From: a virus
IMG/VR virus record: IMGVR_UViG_3300009182_000042
Location: 1-64,000 of that record
DNA: 64,000 nt
Direction: 5' to 3' (one strand)
Below, in pieces: positions 36,194 to 44,732 of the stretch (position 1 is the first letter of the stretch; every line of letters begins with the position of its first letter). A program made the translations under genes and the position numbers. The notes under the pieces are model-generated. The model made no database searches. It saw only the letters and a program-made list of their open reading frames with translations, and was not told the origin of the DNA.

Positions 36194-37651
36194 ATGAAAT
36201 TTGAAATATTAGCATCACGGAACAAAGACGACGAGAAGATATTTTATTACGATAACCAAACAAACACGCTGAGTGACGAAACTGGGTTTGTTTATGAGTA
36301 TCCCCATGCTCTGGCCAGTGTTACACATACTCACGTACAAAAACCCTATGTTAGTTTTGATAAAGATCGTCCTCTTAAAAAATCTAAATCCGCACGTATA
36401 GTAAAAATTCAGATGGGGCTTAGTTGCAATTACAGTTGTGACTATTGCAGTCAGAAATTTGTAGAACGTCCAAAAGAAACCAACGCCAAAGATATTGAAA
36501 ATTTTATGGAACTGTTCAACAACCTGGAGTTTGATGAACAACAGGGACTAAAGGTGGAGTTCTGGGGCGGCGAGCCGTTTGTGTATTGGAAAACCATGAA
36601 GCCCCTGGCTGAAGCGATTGCAGATCGTTTTGAAAGCTGGCAGAAAAAACCCATGTTCAGTGTGATTACTAATGGTAGTCTATTGACTGAAGAAATCTGT
36701 GCATGGTTATACAGCATGAATTTCAGTATAGCTATCAGTCATGATGGCCCTGGTCAGCATGTGCGTGGTCCAGATCCATTTGATGATCCAAAAAAGCGTG
36801 AAATTGTGTTGGACCTTTATCAGATTCTTAGACCTTTAGATCGTATCAGTTTCAACAGCATGCTCAACAGCAAGAACACCAGTCGCAAAGAAATTTATGA
36901 TTGGTTTGTGGAATTCACCAACGATCCAAGTGTTGTACTGGGCGAAGGTGCATTTGTTGATGCATATGATGCAGATGGTTTAGAAAACTCAATGAAAACC
37001 AAAGCTGAACATTTTGCTTTTAGACAACGTGCTTTCGGAGAAATTTATGGCTCCGCTGGTGATATTGGATTCACCGGCATCCTACAAAAAGTAGATAATT
37101 TTACTGAAGCTGTGCTTACACATAAAAATGCAGAATTTTTAGGGCAGAAATGCGGTATGGACGACGAGGGTGTTATAGCATTTGACCTAAAAGGCAATGT
37201 TATTACCTGTCAAAACGTCAGTGCATTGGAGATTGGCAAAAACGGTGAATCGCATCTGGGTGGAAACCTTGCAGATCTAGACAGTGTGGAAATCAAAACT
37301 GCCACTCACTGGAGCAATCGTAAAGAATGTAGCGGTTGCCCAGTGCTACATATTTGTCAAGGGGCTTGTATGTTCCTAGACGGTGAATATTGGACTGCCA
37401 GTTGCAACAATGCATATAGTGATGCTATTCCCCTGTTTGCCACCAGCATTATGAAAATAACCAACGGGTATATTCCTATGACTGTAAAAAGTGAAGAATT
37501 GCCCTTAGAAAGACAGGATATCTTTGGGACTATGATGAAACACCAAGAATGGACACCAAAAAAGATAATCCCCATCAAAGTTGTAAGCGAAAAAGTAGCT
37601 GTTATTGACAATGTCGAAGTCTACGGACAAAGCACTGTGATAAATAGTTAA
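36194..37651 (+). CDS. Radical SAM/SPASM maturase
   Basis: 485 aa. The radical SAM CX3CX2C motif is at Cys78-Cys82-Cys85 (GLSCNYSCDYCSQKF), then WGGEPFVY (GGEP SAM-binding motif) and a VITNGSLLTEE strand. The C-terminus has a full SPASM set for two auxiliary [4Fe-4S] clusters: Cys320-X13-G-X4-Cys339, then CX2CX5CX3C at 379/382/388/392, then Cys404. Such enzymes modify peptides (thioether cross-links, epimerisation) or act as anaerobic sulfatase-type maturases. It begins 17 nt after the Cys/Asn-rich gene, making that protein the obvious candidate substrate. All cluster ligands appear intact, so activity is plausible. The exact reaction cannot be read from sequence. Confidence 0.9.
   Translation: MKFEILASRNKDDEKIFYYDNQTNTLSDETGFVYEYPHALASVTHTHVQKPYVSFDKDRPLKKSKSARIVKIQMGLSCNYSCDYCSQKFVERPKETNAKDIENFMELFNNLEFDEQQGLKVEFWGGEPFVYWKTMKPLAEAIADRFESWQKKPMFSVITNGSLLTEEICAWLYSMNFSIAISHDGPGQHVRGPDPFDDPKKREIVLDLYQILRPLDRISFNSMLNSKNTSRKEIYDWFVEFTNDPSVVLGEGAFVDAYDADGLENSMKTKAEHFAFRQRAFGEIYGSAGDIGFTGILQKVDNFTEAVLTHKNAEFLGQKCGMDDEGVIAFDLKGNVITCQNVSALEIGKNGESHLGGNLADLDSVEIKTATHWSNRKECSGCPVLHICQGACMFLDGEYWTASCNNAYSDAIPLFATSIMKITNGYIPMTVKSEELPLERQDIFGTMMKHQEWTPKKIIPIKVVSEKVAVIDNVEVYGQSTVINS
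37640..37646 (+). promoter_or_regulatory. Candidate late promoter (ATAAATA)
   Basis: ATAAATA at the very end of the radical SAM gene, 27 nt before the ATG at 37674, with AAGGAG in the leader. It overlaps coding sequence, so it is weaker evidence than intergenic boxes. Confidence 0.4.
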
Positions 37652-37673
37652 AGAGAGCACAAGGAGCCATAAA

Positions 37674-38654
37674 ATGAATTTGTATATTTCCACACATTGT
37701 CGTAGATATTATGCTGTTGAAGCAGTTGTTACCTCTGAAGGGATCGAATATAAAACTTATCCAGCATATCTAATATCAGAACTGAAAAAATACTGGGCCT
37801 CCTTGGCAAACAGTGGTATTCCGGGTACTTTGATTTTTGATGATCAACATCCTATGATTACCCCTGATATGAAACCACTGTGGACTACAGATACTGTTGC
37901 TGTGTATGATGTGCAAGTTGCAAACAACACCTATACCAGCGGAGTTATAGATTTTCAATTGGATATAAAAAATAATAATGATTATAGCGATCATGCACAA
38001 TACGATATATATTCTCCAGGGTGCCTGGCTGTAACAACGGTATTTGACGAACATAGAGACAAACATAGCAATGATATTATGAGCTATAGCGCAATGACCA
38101 AAGCACAGACAGTATCCAACGGTATATCTAGAGGCTACATGATTCCGATACATAACTCTGTGGCACAAACATCTCATTCAAGAATGAAGCCGCATGTGCA
38201 TCAGCGTTTGACAGGCAATGCACCTATGATCAGCATCATGGTTCCACTAGCAGACATGGACCCAACAGATTGGGAGATTGTGTTCACTGTGGCAGAAGAA
38301 GGACTGCTACGTGTGAACGGCAATACTGTTGAACCAATTCCAGTGGGATACCTATTGAATCATATGCCTAAAGTATGGTTTAAGAAAAACACTGCCACCG
38401 TAAACACTAATAATTTTGTTGATTTAGAATTTTATTTAGGCACTGCTAGCGGAAGCCCGATTACTGGCCACGATGCAACAGTGTATATCAAAACCACTGG
38501 CGGCCAACTCAATAAAACTCAAGTGCGAACAGTTAACGGAGAAGGTAAAGTGAAACTGATTTCAAATCATTTGGAATCAGGCGATGTTATCAAAGTAAGT
38601 GTTGGCTTTCAATACTATTCCGGCACAGATGATTGTATTGTTACAGTCAAATAA
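37674..38654 (+). CDS. Unknown protein of the modification cassette
   Basis: 326 aa, unrecognised. The N-terminal two thirds is a mixed globular region with Asp/His-rich stretches (FDDQHPMITPDMKPLW, VFDEHRDKHSNDIMSYSA, SRMKPHVHQRL). The last about 90 residues look like a bacterial Ig-like/invasin strand domain (HDATVYIKTTGGQLNKTQVR, GEGKVKLISNHLESGDVIKV). AAGGAG precedes the ATG. It sits between the radical SAM enzyme and the FAD enzyme, 6 nt before the latter. It could be a partner protein, a further modification enzyme or a virion protein with an Ig domain; none can be chosen from sequence. Confidence 0.6.
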   Translation: MNLYISTHCRRYYAVEAVVTSEGIEYKTYPAYLISELKKYWASLANSGIPGTLIFDDQHPMITPDMKPLWTTDTVAVYDVQVANNTYTSGVIDFQLDIKNNNDYSDHAQYDIYSPGCLAVTTVFDEHRDKHSNDIMSYSAMTKAQTVSNGISRGYMIPIHNSVAQTSHSRMKPHVHQRLTGNAPMISIMVPLADMDPTDWEIVFTVAEEGLLRVNGNTVEPIPVGYLLNHMPKVWFKKNTATVNTNNFVDLEFYLGTASGSPITGHDATVYIKTTGGQLNKTQVRTVNGEGKVKLISNHLESGDVIKVSVGFQYYSGTDDCIVTVK

Positions 38655-38660
38655 CATGGC

Positions 38661-39827
38661 ATGAAACTGGCCATAATAGGCGATGGCAAAGCCAGTGCCA
38701 TAGCAATACTAACAGTTCTAGATCTAGTAAAAAATAAAAATTACACAGATCTAGAACTTTTTATTTTGCACGATACTATACGTGCCAACGACCAGTTGGC
38801 AACCGCTGCCAATCCTGTGTTAAATCGATTGCTCAAAAATGTGATTAACTTTAATGATCACGCGGACATTAAAAAAATACAAGGCAGCATGAGACTAGGA
38901 ATCAGCCACACGTGGCACGATGACTCGTTGGCCAAATGCTGGATACAATCTCCAAGTCCGGGTCTACATTTTAATGGTAATATTTTCTTTGATTTTGTAG
39001 TAGAGTCAGTATGTAATCTTTATGCGAATGTCACTTATCAAACTGGGAAAATGCGAAAATTAAATCAGTCTGATCAGTATGCCACGGTGTCACTGGACGA
39101 AACTGAATTGCTATTTGATTATGTAATAGACACAACCGGATTAGATCAGACCAATTATACAGTACCGGACTTTGCTCCAGTAGACAAAATAATAACAGCC
39201 GAAACTAAAAATTCCTATAATGAATCGCATACATCGATTACATTCCATGACAATGGCTACAGTTTAGGAATACCACTAGTAGGCAAGAAAGTTGTATATT
39301 ATTTTTATAACAGTAAAATTATCAATGTAGATCAAGCAGTGGACAATTTTAATCAAATTGCCAGTTTAAATACCGATCCTCAATTGAAAGATTTCAATCC
39401 CAGATATAAAAAATACAGTATAAATGATAGAATCATATATGCAGGACCCGGTTTGTTCTATATGGAGCCAATACAGGCATTGCCCTTTCACTTTTATCAA
39501 GATACAATAAAAATAATATTGTCTAATCTCATGTTAGAAAATTATAACAAATCGTTAGACATAGAAGCTAATCAAGGTTATATTACCAACATGGAATTAA
39601 AACAAGACTTGATTGCACTTACCTATCATAATAAAAATAATTATTCATCAGAATTTTGGAAACAAGCTAGAGATAACAGTAAAAAATACTTGTCGCAGTC
39701 AGAGCATTTTAAAAAATTTGTAGATAATTATAAAAATACAGGTAATTTAGAATATGATTTGCATGACAACAAAGTGGCCGTGAAATATATCACAGGCTTG
39801 GGCATAGATCTAGATAAGATCTACTAA
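38661..39827 (+). CDS. Flavin-dependent halogenase/monooxygenase-like protein
   Basis: 388 aa, related in layout to tryptophan-halogenase-type flavoproteins. It shows an N-terminal beta-alpha FAD-binding start (KLAIIGDGKASAIA, residues 3-14; the third Gly of GxGxxG is Ser), VIDTTGLD (155-162), NGYSLGIPLVGKKVVYYFYN (198-217), which aligns with the GWxWxIPL..R...GYVYS segment of halogenases, and MEPIQALPFHFYQ (268-280), matching their EPLEST.IHL.Q element. The WxWxIP signature is degenerate (YSLGIP) and I cannot locate the catalytic Lys, so hydroxylation rather than halogenation is possible. Halogenase-like genes are reported in some T4-like cyanophages. Its gene convergently overlaps the Nudix gene by 18 nt. 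Confidence 0.65.
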   Translation: MKLAIIGDGKASAIAILTVLDLVKNKNYTDLELFILHDTIRANDQLATAANPVLNRLLKNVINFNDHADIKKIQGSMRLGISHTWHDDSLAKCWIQSPSPGLHFNGNIFFDFVVESVCNLYANVTYQTGKMRKLNQSDQYATVSLDETELLFDYVIDTTGLDQTNYTVPDFAPVDKIITAETKNSYNESHTSITFHDNGYSLGIPLVGKKVVYYFYNSKIINVDQAVDNFNQIASLNTDPQLKDFNPRYKKYSINDRIIYAGPGLFYMEPIQALPFHFYQDTIKIILSNLMLENYNKSLDIEANQGYITNMELKQDLIALTYHNKNNYSSEFWKQARDNSKKYLSQSEHFKKFVDNYKNTGNLEYDLHDNKVAVKYITGLGIDLDKIY

Positions 39828-40259
39828 ATCAAATACAGTTTGCAATTTGGTACGTATAGTTTTACTGCTAAAACTGTTTCGTAACCCTTGATGTAGGGGT
39901 TTAGGTGCGCGGTCGATCACGGTCCACGCCCATCCCAGGTGTTCATCGCTCAATATGGGAACAAATTCCGTTTCAACCACGCACAGATATGTGTGAAAAT
40001 TAAACACACGGTCGTTGGATACAAATGTTTCTAACGGAATAGTTTTAAGTAGTGATGGTATACTGCCAATTTCTTCTGTAATTTCACGTTGAAGTCCTTG
40101 CCATGGAGTTTCGCCATGCACATTGGTACCACCCACTAAACCCCACGTGCCTTCATGTTTGCCTGATTTCTTTTGCAATAGCAAAAATCTCTTGGTGGCC
40201 TTGGCATAGAACAGCGCACCACTACAAACTATTTGGTCTTTTATAATACGATTTTCCAT
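39810..40259 (-). CDS. Nudix hydrolase (NudE-like)
   Basis: 149 aa, close to T4 NudE (151 aa). A perfect Nudix box GX5EX7REUXEEXGU occupies residues 44-66 (GGTNVHGE ... LQREITEEIGSI), with preceding strand FLLLQKKSGKHEGTWGLVGG. Family members hydrolyse nucleoside diphosphate-X compounds such as ADP-ribose, NADH or Ap4A; the substrate here is not predictable. Third gene of the minus-strand unit gp14-gp15-Nudix; its start overlaps the end of gp15 by 19 nt and its 3' end overlaps the convergent halogenase-like gene. Confidence 0.92.
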   Translation of the reverse strand: MENRIIKDQIVCSGALFYAKATKRFLLLQKKSGKHEGTWGLVGGTNVHGETPWQGLQREITEEIGSIPSLLKTIPLETFVSNDRVFNFHTYLCVVETEFVPILSDEHLGWAWTVIDRAPKPLHQGLRNSFSSKTIRTKLQTVFDLVDLI

Positions 40260-41707
40260 TGGTCAGATCTATATTCACCTTCAAAGCTCTTGACCCATGA
40301 AACACCGTTCCATAAGTATTGAACTCCAGTGTATATATTCGTTTGCCAGACCATGGTGTTGGTTTCTTGAGCACTGTGAAATATCACTTGCCATGCGCTT
40401 CCGGTATATTCTATAATATCGTTGGCTTTTGCCACTAAACTGCCCCATGTGATTGCAGGATCAGTGTTATCTGTACTGCCTATATCTTCTATTACGAGAT
40501 AACGAGTGCCAGCGGCCACTGTACCAAGGTTATATGTTAGTGGGTTAATGATGGCATCAAATGTACCAGGGCTGGCAGGCCTATTGGATGATGCGGCATT
40601 GTAATGTGACACGTCGTAACTCAGATAACCACTGCTGTCAATGCCAGTGTTTGATGTGAGACTATCGGGATTATAATTAACAGTGAGTTTGGTTGAATCC
40701 AACGAATTGATAGCAACAGTGCCTATAACGTAGGTGCCATTGGGTTGTTGCAAATACAATGTACTACTGCCGGCAGCATATTGTCCTGGATATTGACTAA
40801 ACAACACGTTCCAGTCTATGGCATTTCCGGTAGGTGTGGGTATGCCTAAAGTGGGCTCCATGGGGTTGAAGCCATCTGTTTGATTTAGCAAAACAGCTTG
40901 ACCATTGTATACCTGTATGGTATAACCTGTAATAGTTGTGGTCTCTGTGGCCAACAGCGGATTAAAAGCAGTGGTGCCACCGTCGCTTTGTACAGCAGGA
41001 TCAATACCCAACCCATTTTCATATCCAGTTGGATATGTGTTGGATCCGTTGTACACACTGGCAATGATTTTTGTAATAACTCCAAGATGTTTGACTTTGA
41101 CTGGGGGACTGATCCATATGGGGCTATCAAGTGTTAGGCTAGCAACTTCAATAGGAGTGTCGTTGCCCACTGGAACTTGTCTACTGCTCCAATTTATCGC
41201 CCCCAAATTCAATACACTTATACTGGTCCAATCAATGTAGTTGTCTGTGGTTTGCAATTCCAAACTGGGATTGAACAACACTAAAATTTGCTCTAGGATC
41301 TGTAATTTTTGTTCTGTGCTACTGCTCCAGATGTCGCATTTCATGGTCAATTTGTATGGCGTTGGCATCAGTCGTTCCACAGTATAGTTACGACCTTGCC
41401 CTGTGGTATATTGCCCACTGTTATTAACGTCACGCTCTCTAAAATTCAATTTGCTAACAAATGATTGATCTGCCAAACGATCTCTATCAAGATCCAAACC
41501 GCTGATATAGATGCTTATTCTTGGCACACTATTGACCACGTTTTCGCTGTTTTGTCTAATGATGCTGGCAACTGCTCGATCCGGATCACCGTACATGACA
41601 GGCACTTGATGCAAACTGCCGTCGCCGTATTTCACAACAAAATTACTAAACGCACGAATAGTTTGTGTAAGATAACGTCTTACCTGACCATCATAAAAAA
41701 ACTGCAT
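40241..41707 (-). CDS. 15: Tail completion/sheath stabiliser, gp15-like, extended C-terminus
   Basis: 488 aa against 272 aa for T4 gp15. The N-terminal about 230 residues follow the gp15 pattern: FFYDGQVRRYLTQTIRAFSN (T4 begins FGYFYNSSFRRYATLMGDLF), then VPVMYGDPD, SVPRISIYISGLDLD, TPYKLTMKCDIWSSSTEQKL and QILEQILVLFNPSLELQTT. The C-terminal half is beta-rich repeat-like sequence (ATETTTITGYTIQVYNGQAV, NGVSWVKSFEGEYRSDQWKI), possibly an added domain. gp15 caps the tail and joins it to the neck. The start overlaps the gp14 stop (TAATG). Confidence 0.8.
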   Translation of the reverse strand: MQFFYDGQVRRYLTQTIRAFSNFVVKYGDGSLHQVPVMYGDPDRAVASIIRQNSENVVNSVPRISIYISGLDLDRDRLADQSFVSKLNFRERDVNNSGQYTTGQGRNYTVERLMPTPYKLTMKCDIWSSSTEQKLQILEQILVLFNPSLELQTTDNYIDWTSISVLNLGAINWSSRQVPVGNDTPIEVASLTLDSPIWISPPVKVKHLGVITKIIASVYNGSNTYPTGYENGLGIDPAVQSDGGTTAFNPLLATETTTITGYTIQVYNGQAVLLNQTDGFNPMEPTLGIPTPTGNAIDWNVLFSQYPGQYAAGSSTLYLQQPNGTYVIGTVAINSLDSTKLTVNYNPDSLTSNTGIDSSGYLSYDVSHYNAASSNRPASPGTFDAIINPLTYNLGTVAAGTRYLVIEDIGSTDNTDPAITWGSLVAKANDIIEYTGSAWQVIFHSAQETNTMVWQTNIYTGVQYLWNGVSWVKSFEGEYRSDQWKIVL

Positions 41708-43158
41708 TATAGATCCGCCCTGGGTTTGAGTGCTTTGCTAAGACTGTTTCGTTGAGCATCTCGTGTGTTATATAGTGAAACAGTGTATTGACCGCTGTAT
41801 AGAATGGTTTGCTGTTGAGCACTTATGATAGGTAATGTGATTCTCAAACAAGCAGTCACAGTTCCAGTAATACTGGTGTAATTGTATGTGGAATACAAGG
41901 CTGGATAATCAGCCAAAGCATATTCTAGGGTAGTTACACCTATCTTGATCACAACATACGGAGCAGTACTGCCTAAGGAATACAATATTCTTGTGGAAAT
42001 AGTTGCCGCACCCGCTGTTAACGATATCACATCGCTGGCCAGCTGATTGTTGTATGTGTAATTGTTGTTGTTGATAAAACTGGTCTTGAGTGTGTTTCGT
42101 GTATCAGTATTGGTCATGTCCATGCGCACACTGTCCTCAACTTTGACCCATGTTTGTCCCGTGCCGTCAAAACGGAATAATCTGTTGGGTAAAAAATCCG
42201 TTCTCAAAAAGAAATCATTCGCCGCAGGCGCATTTGGAAATTGTACTCCAAATCCAAATGCATAGCCATTTTGCGGATATCCATCGCCCACCAAGTAACC
42301 GGTATATCCAGTACGTACAGGCACATCGCTCACGCTACTTGCTAGATAGCTGGTGTTGCTACCATCCAGTGTTGTTTCATCCACTGATGTCAATAGCGGT
42401 TTACCGTTGGCTGGGTCAACTGCCAGCGTGTAGAACTGTCTAGTTTCGTAACCGCTCTTTGGAGCGTCTGCTTGTGCCTGGGCCACCACTTGATTGTTGA
42501 TTTGTATTTCTTTGTTGTAAGTGCTTAACAAATCACGCAATGTGGTGTTGGCTACTGGATCGCCGTTGGCATCTTTTGCCTGTTCATTGAATATGCTGGC
42601 AAATTTCTGGTTGTCTGTGATACGCTTGATTCGTAATCTAAATAGATGCGGGAACCATGTGACACTAAAACCCTCGCTGGCACGACCCACATCTTCTATC
42701 ACATAGTATCTTGGTAAACTGAAATCAAAATCATTAAGCGCAAAATCATCTCGCAGATGCGGTAGTTCTATTACATCTCCGCTGATAGGTTTACGACCAA
42801 CATATTTTACAAAATCATTTATATGCACAGTCATGTATAGAGTATCGTTGTCTATAAACAGGCCAAACTGACTTAGATTAAAGTCGATATTTTGTACATT
42901 ATAAATGCCACGGATTCTATAGATTTGTGTGTCGTATGTGCTGTCACGATTTTCTAAAAAAAGCAAGTCTTGAATATTACCCACACTGGTATTAGCATAT
43001 ACTGGACGATCTGCTATGTTAGCTTCTGTATTATTTGCACCTAAATATTTGTGAATATATACGTCTGTTCCGCCAGCCTGAAACATCTCGCTGGCTTGAC
43101 GATCTATAAACTTATAGTCGTTACTTTTCTCTGGTCTATATAGGGATAATCTTGGCAT
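41707..43158 (-). CDS. 14: Neck protein, gp14-like
   Basis: 483 aa against 256 aa for T4 gp14. Recognised by order (adjacent to gp13 and gp15) and by neck-protein-like blocks: DVYIHKYLG, SVGNIQDLLFLENRDSTYDT, LSQFGLFIDNDTLYMTVHIN, KPISGDVIELPHLRDDFALN, RYYVIEDVGRASEGFSVTWF. This is the form seen in cyanophage-type gp14 (from memory). The C-terminal about 250 residues include a beta-rich extension. First gene of the minus-strand unit. The ATG lies 4 nt after an ATAAATA box with no Shine-Dalgarno. Confidence 0.75.
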   Translation of the reverse strand: MPRLSLYRPEKSNDYKFIDRQASEMFQAGGTDVYIHKYLGANNTEANIADRPVYANTSVGNIQDLLFLENRDSTYDTQIYRIRGIYNVQNIDFNLSQFGLFIDNDTLYMTVHINDFVKYVGRKPISGDVIELPHLRDDFALNDFDFSLPRYYVIEDVGRASEGFSVTWFPHLFRLRIKRITDNQKFASIFNEQAKDANGDPVANTTLRDLLSTYNKEIQINNQVVAQAQADAPKSGYETRQFYTLAVDPANGKPLLTSVDETTLDGSNTSYLASSVSDVPVRTGYTGYLVGDGYPQNGYAFGFGVQFPNAPAANDFFLRTDFLPNRLFRFDGTGQTWVKVEDSVRMDMTNTDTRNTLKTSFINNNNYTYNNQLASDVISLTAGAATISTRILYSLGSTAPYVVIKIGVTTLEYALADYPALYSTYNYTSITGTVTACLRITLPIISAQQQTILYSGQYTVSLYNTRDAQRNSLSKALKPRADL

Positions 43159-43162
43159 ATGA

Positions 43163-43169
43163 TATTTAT
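43163..43169 (-). promoter_or_regulatory. Candidate late promoter (ATAAATA), leaderless type, for gp14
   Basis: On the minus strand, ATAAATA-TCAT-ATG: only 4 nt from box to start codon and no ribosome site. Back to back with the plus-strand box at 43176, forming a divergent late promoter pair. Confidence 0.55.
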
Positions 43170-43175
43170 CGCCAG

Positions 43176-43182
43176 CTAAATA
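43176..43182 (+). promoter_or_regulatory. Candidate late promoter (CTAAATA) for gp13
   Basis: CTAAATA 18 nt before the ATG at 43201, with TAGGAG between. Expected transcript start about 43188, giving a short leader that keeps the ribosome site. Confidence 0.6.
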
Positions 43183-43200
43183 TACTAGGAGAACAAAAAC

Positions 43201-43986
43201 ATGGATGATTTAGCACCGTCAGTAGCGTCAAATTCGACAGCAGAACGCAACAAAGTATTTGATTATATCAGAACTATGTTGGGCGATGGCATGATTGAAG
43301 TTGAGCTAGATCCTATACATTACGAAACAGCACTAGATCGTGCGTTAAATCGCTTTAGACAACGCAGTCCAAATGCTGTGGAAGAAAGCTATTTGTTCTT
43401 GGAATTAATACAGGATCAAAATGAATACAGATTACCCGATGAAGTTATTACAGTGCGTCAAGTATTCCGTCGCGCTATTGGGTCTCGTAGCGGTATTGGT
43501 GCTGGCGGCAGTTTGTTCGAACCCTTCAACTTGGCATATACAAATACATATTTGATGTCAGGTAGTATGATGGGCGGACTTGCAACTTATGATGCATTTG
43601 CAGGCTATCAAAAATTAGTAGGACGTATGTTTGGTAGTTACATAGAATTTCTATGGAAGCCCACCAGCCATTTACTAGATATTTTACAACGACCATTTGC
43701 ACAGGGCGAACAAATCTTAATACAGAGTTATAATTTTCGTCCTGACTGGGTGTTACTGCAAGATGTTTACGCTAAACAATGGCTCAAAGATTATGCACTT
43801 GCCACAGCTAAAGAAATGTTGGGAGAAGCTCGCAGTAAATTCGGCAGTATCGCCGGCCCTGGCAGTGCTATCACATTGAACGGCACTGCACTAAAGAGTG
43901 AATCCAAAGACGCATTGGAAAAACTAGATAAAGAATTAGAGAATCTCGTGTCCGGCGGCACCGGATATTACATGGTAATTGGCTAA
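43201..43986 (+). CDS. 13: Neck protein, gp13-like
   Basis: 261 aa (T4 gp13 309 aa). gp13 joins the portal to the tail-attachment neck together with gp14. The N-terminal RNKVFDYIRTMLGDGMIEVE, then ELDPIHYETALDRALNRFRQR, and the C-terminal LIQSYNFRPDWVLLQDVYAK, WLKDYALATAKEMLGEARSK and GSAITLNGTALKSES are strongly reminiscent of cyanophage-type gp13. Transcribed divergently from gp14/gp15, unlike the collinear 13-14-15 order of T4. Confidence 0.85.
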   Translation: MDDLAPSVASNSTAERNKVFDYIRTMLGDGMIEVELDPIHYETALDRALNRFRQRSPNAVEESYLFLELIQDQNEYRLPDEVITVRQVFRRAIGSRSGIGAGGSLFEPFNLAYTNTYLMSGSMMGGLATYDAFAGYQKLVGRMFGSYIEFLWKPTSHLLDILQRPFAQGEQILIQSYNFRPDWVLLQDVYAKQWLKDYALATAKEMLGEARSKFGSIAGPGSAITLNGTALKSESKDALEKLDKELENLVSGGTGYYMVIG

Positions 43987-43993
43987 AAATAAT

Positions 43994-44022
43994 TTGACCT
44001 TGTAACAAAACTGTTATATACT
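43994..44022 (+). promoter_or_regulatory. Sigma70-type promoter before gp1
   Basis: TTGACC (43994-43999), 17-nt spacer, TATACT (44017-44022); then AAGAGG before the ATG at 44046. The hexamers and spacing are identical to the promoter at 63895-63923. Suggests early transcription by host polymerase. Confidence 0.8.
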
Positions 44023-44045
44023 AGCACTACATTAAGAGGTGCTAT

Positions 44046-44732
44046 ATGATCATAGGTGTGTGCGGTTTTATTGGTTCTGGCAAAGACACTGTTGCCGATT
44101 ATCTCACTAACTTTCACGGATTTAGACGAGAATCGTTTGCCAACAGTCTTAAAGATGCAGTGAGTGCGGTATTTGGTTGGGATCGTACCATGCTGGAAGG
44201 TCGTACAAAACAGGCTCGTGAATGGCGTGAACAGGTAGATCCTTGGTGGGCGGAACGACTGGGCATGCCACATTTAACCCCCCGCTGGATCTTGCAATAC
44301 TGGGGCACAGAAGTTTGCCGTCAGGGATTCCACGATGACATGTGGATTGCGGCACTGGAAAACAAACTGCGTACAAGTACAGATAATATTGTTATTTCTG
44401 ATTGTCGTTTCCCAAATGAAATTAAATCAATCAAAAGTGCAGGCGGCCAGATTGTGTGTGTGGAACGTGGCATGCGGCCGCACTGGTATGATATTGCTTT
44501 GCAGGCAAATCGAGGCAGCGCCAATGCCCGGGATTGGTTAAAAACTGAAATGATCCATGCAAGTGAAACCAGTTGGGTTGGTACTAATTTTGATGCGGTT
44601 CTGGATAATAACGGCACTATCGAAGACTTGTTTTCGCAAGTCAAAGATCTGGTACAAGATCCCCTTGTCGCCATTGGTGCCCTTCTCGATGAAGAACCCG
44701 TTGACAGTTGGCGCACACTGTCTTTAAGTTAG
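44046..44732 (+). CDS. 1: Deoxynucleoside monophosphate kinase, gp1-like
   Basis: 228 aa (T4 gp1 241 aa). P-loop GFIGSGKDT at residues 7-15, YWGTEVCRQGF, and the NIVISDCRFPNEIKSIKSAG strand-loop are typical of phage dNMP kinases, which phosphorylate dNMPs to dNDPs for phage DNA synthesis. It is the only nucleotide-metabolism gene among structural genes here and has its own sigma70-type promoter, consistent with early use. The 3' end overlaps the convergent HNH-like gene by 92 nt. Confidence 0.86.
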   Translation: MIIGVCGFIGSGKDTVADYLTNFHGFRRESFANSLKDAVSAVFGWDRTMLEGRTKQAREWREQVDPWWAERLGMPHLTPRWILQYWGTEVCRQGFHDDMWIAALENKLRTSTDNIVISDCRFPNEIKSIKSAGGQIVCVERGMRPHWYDIALQANRGSANARDWLKTEMIHASETSWVGTNFDAVLDNNGTIEDLFSQVKDLVQDPLVAIGALLDEEPVDSWRTLSLS

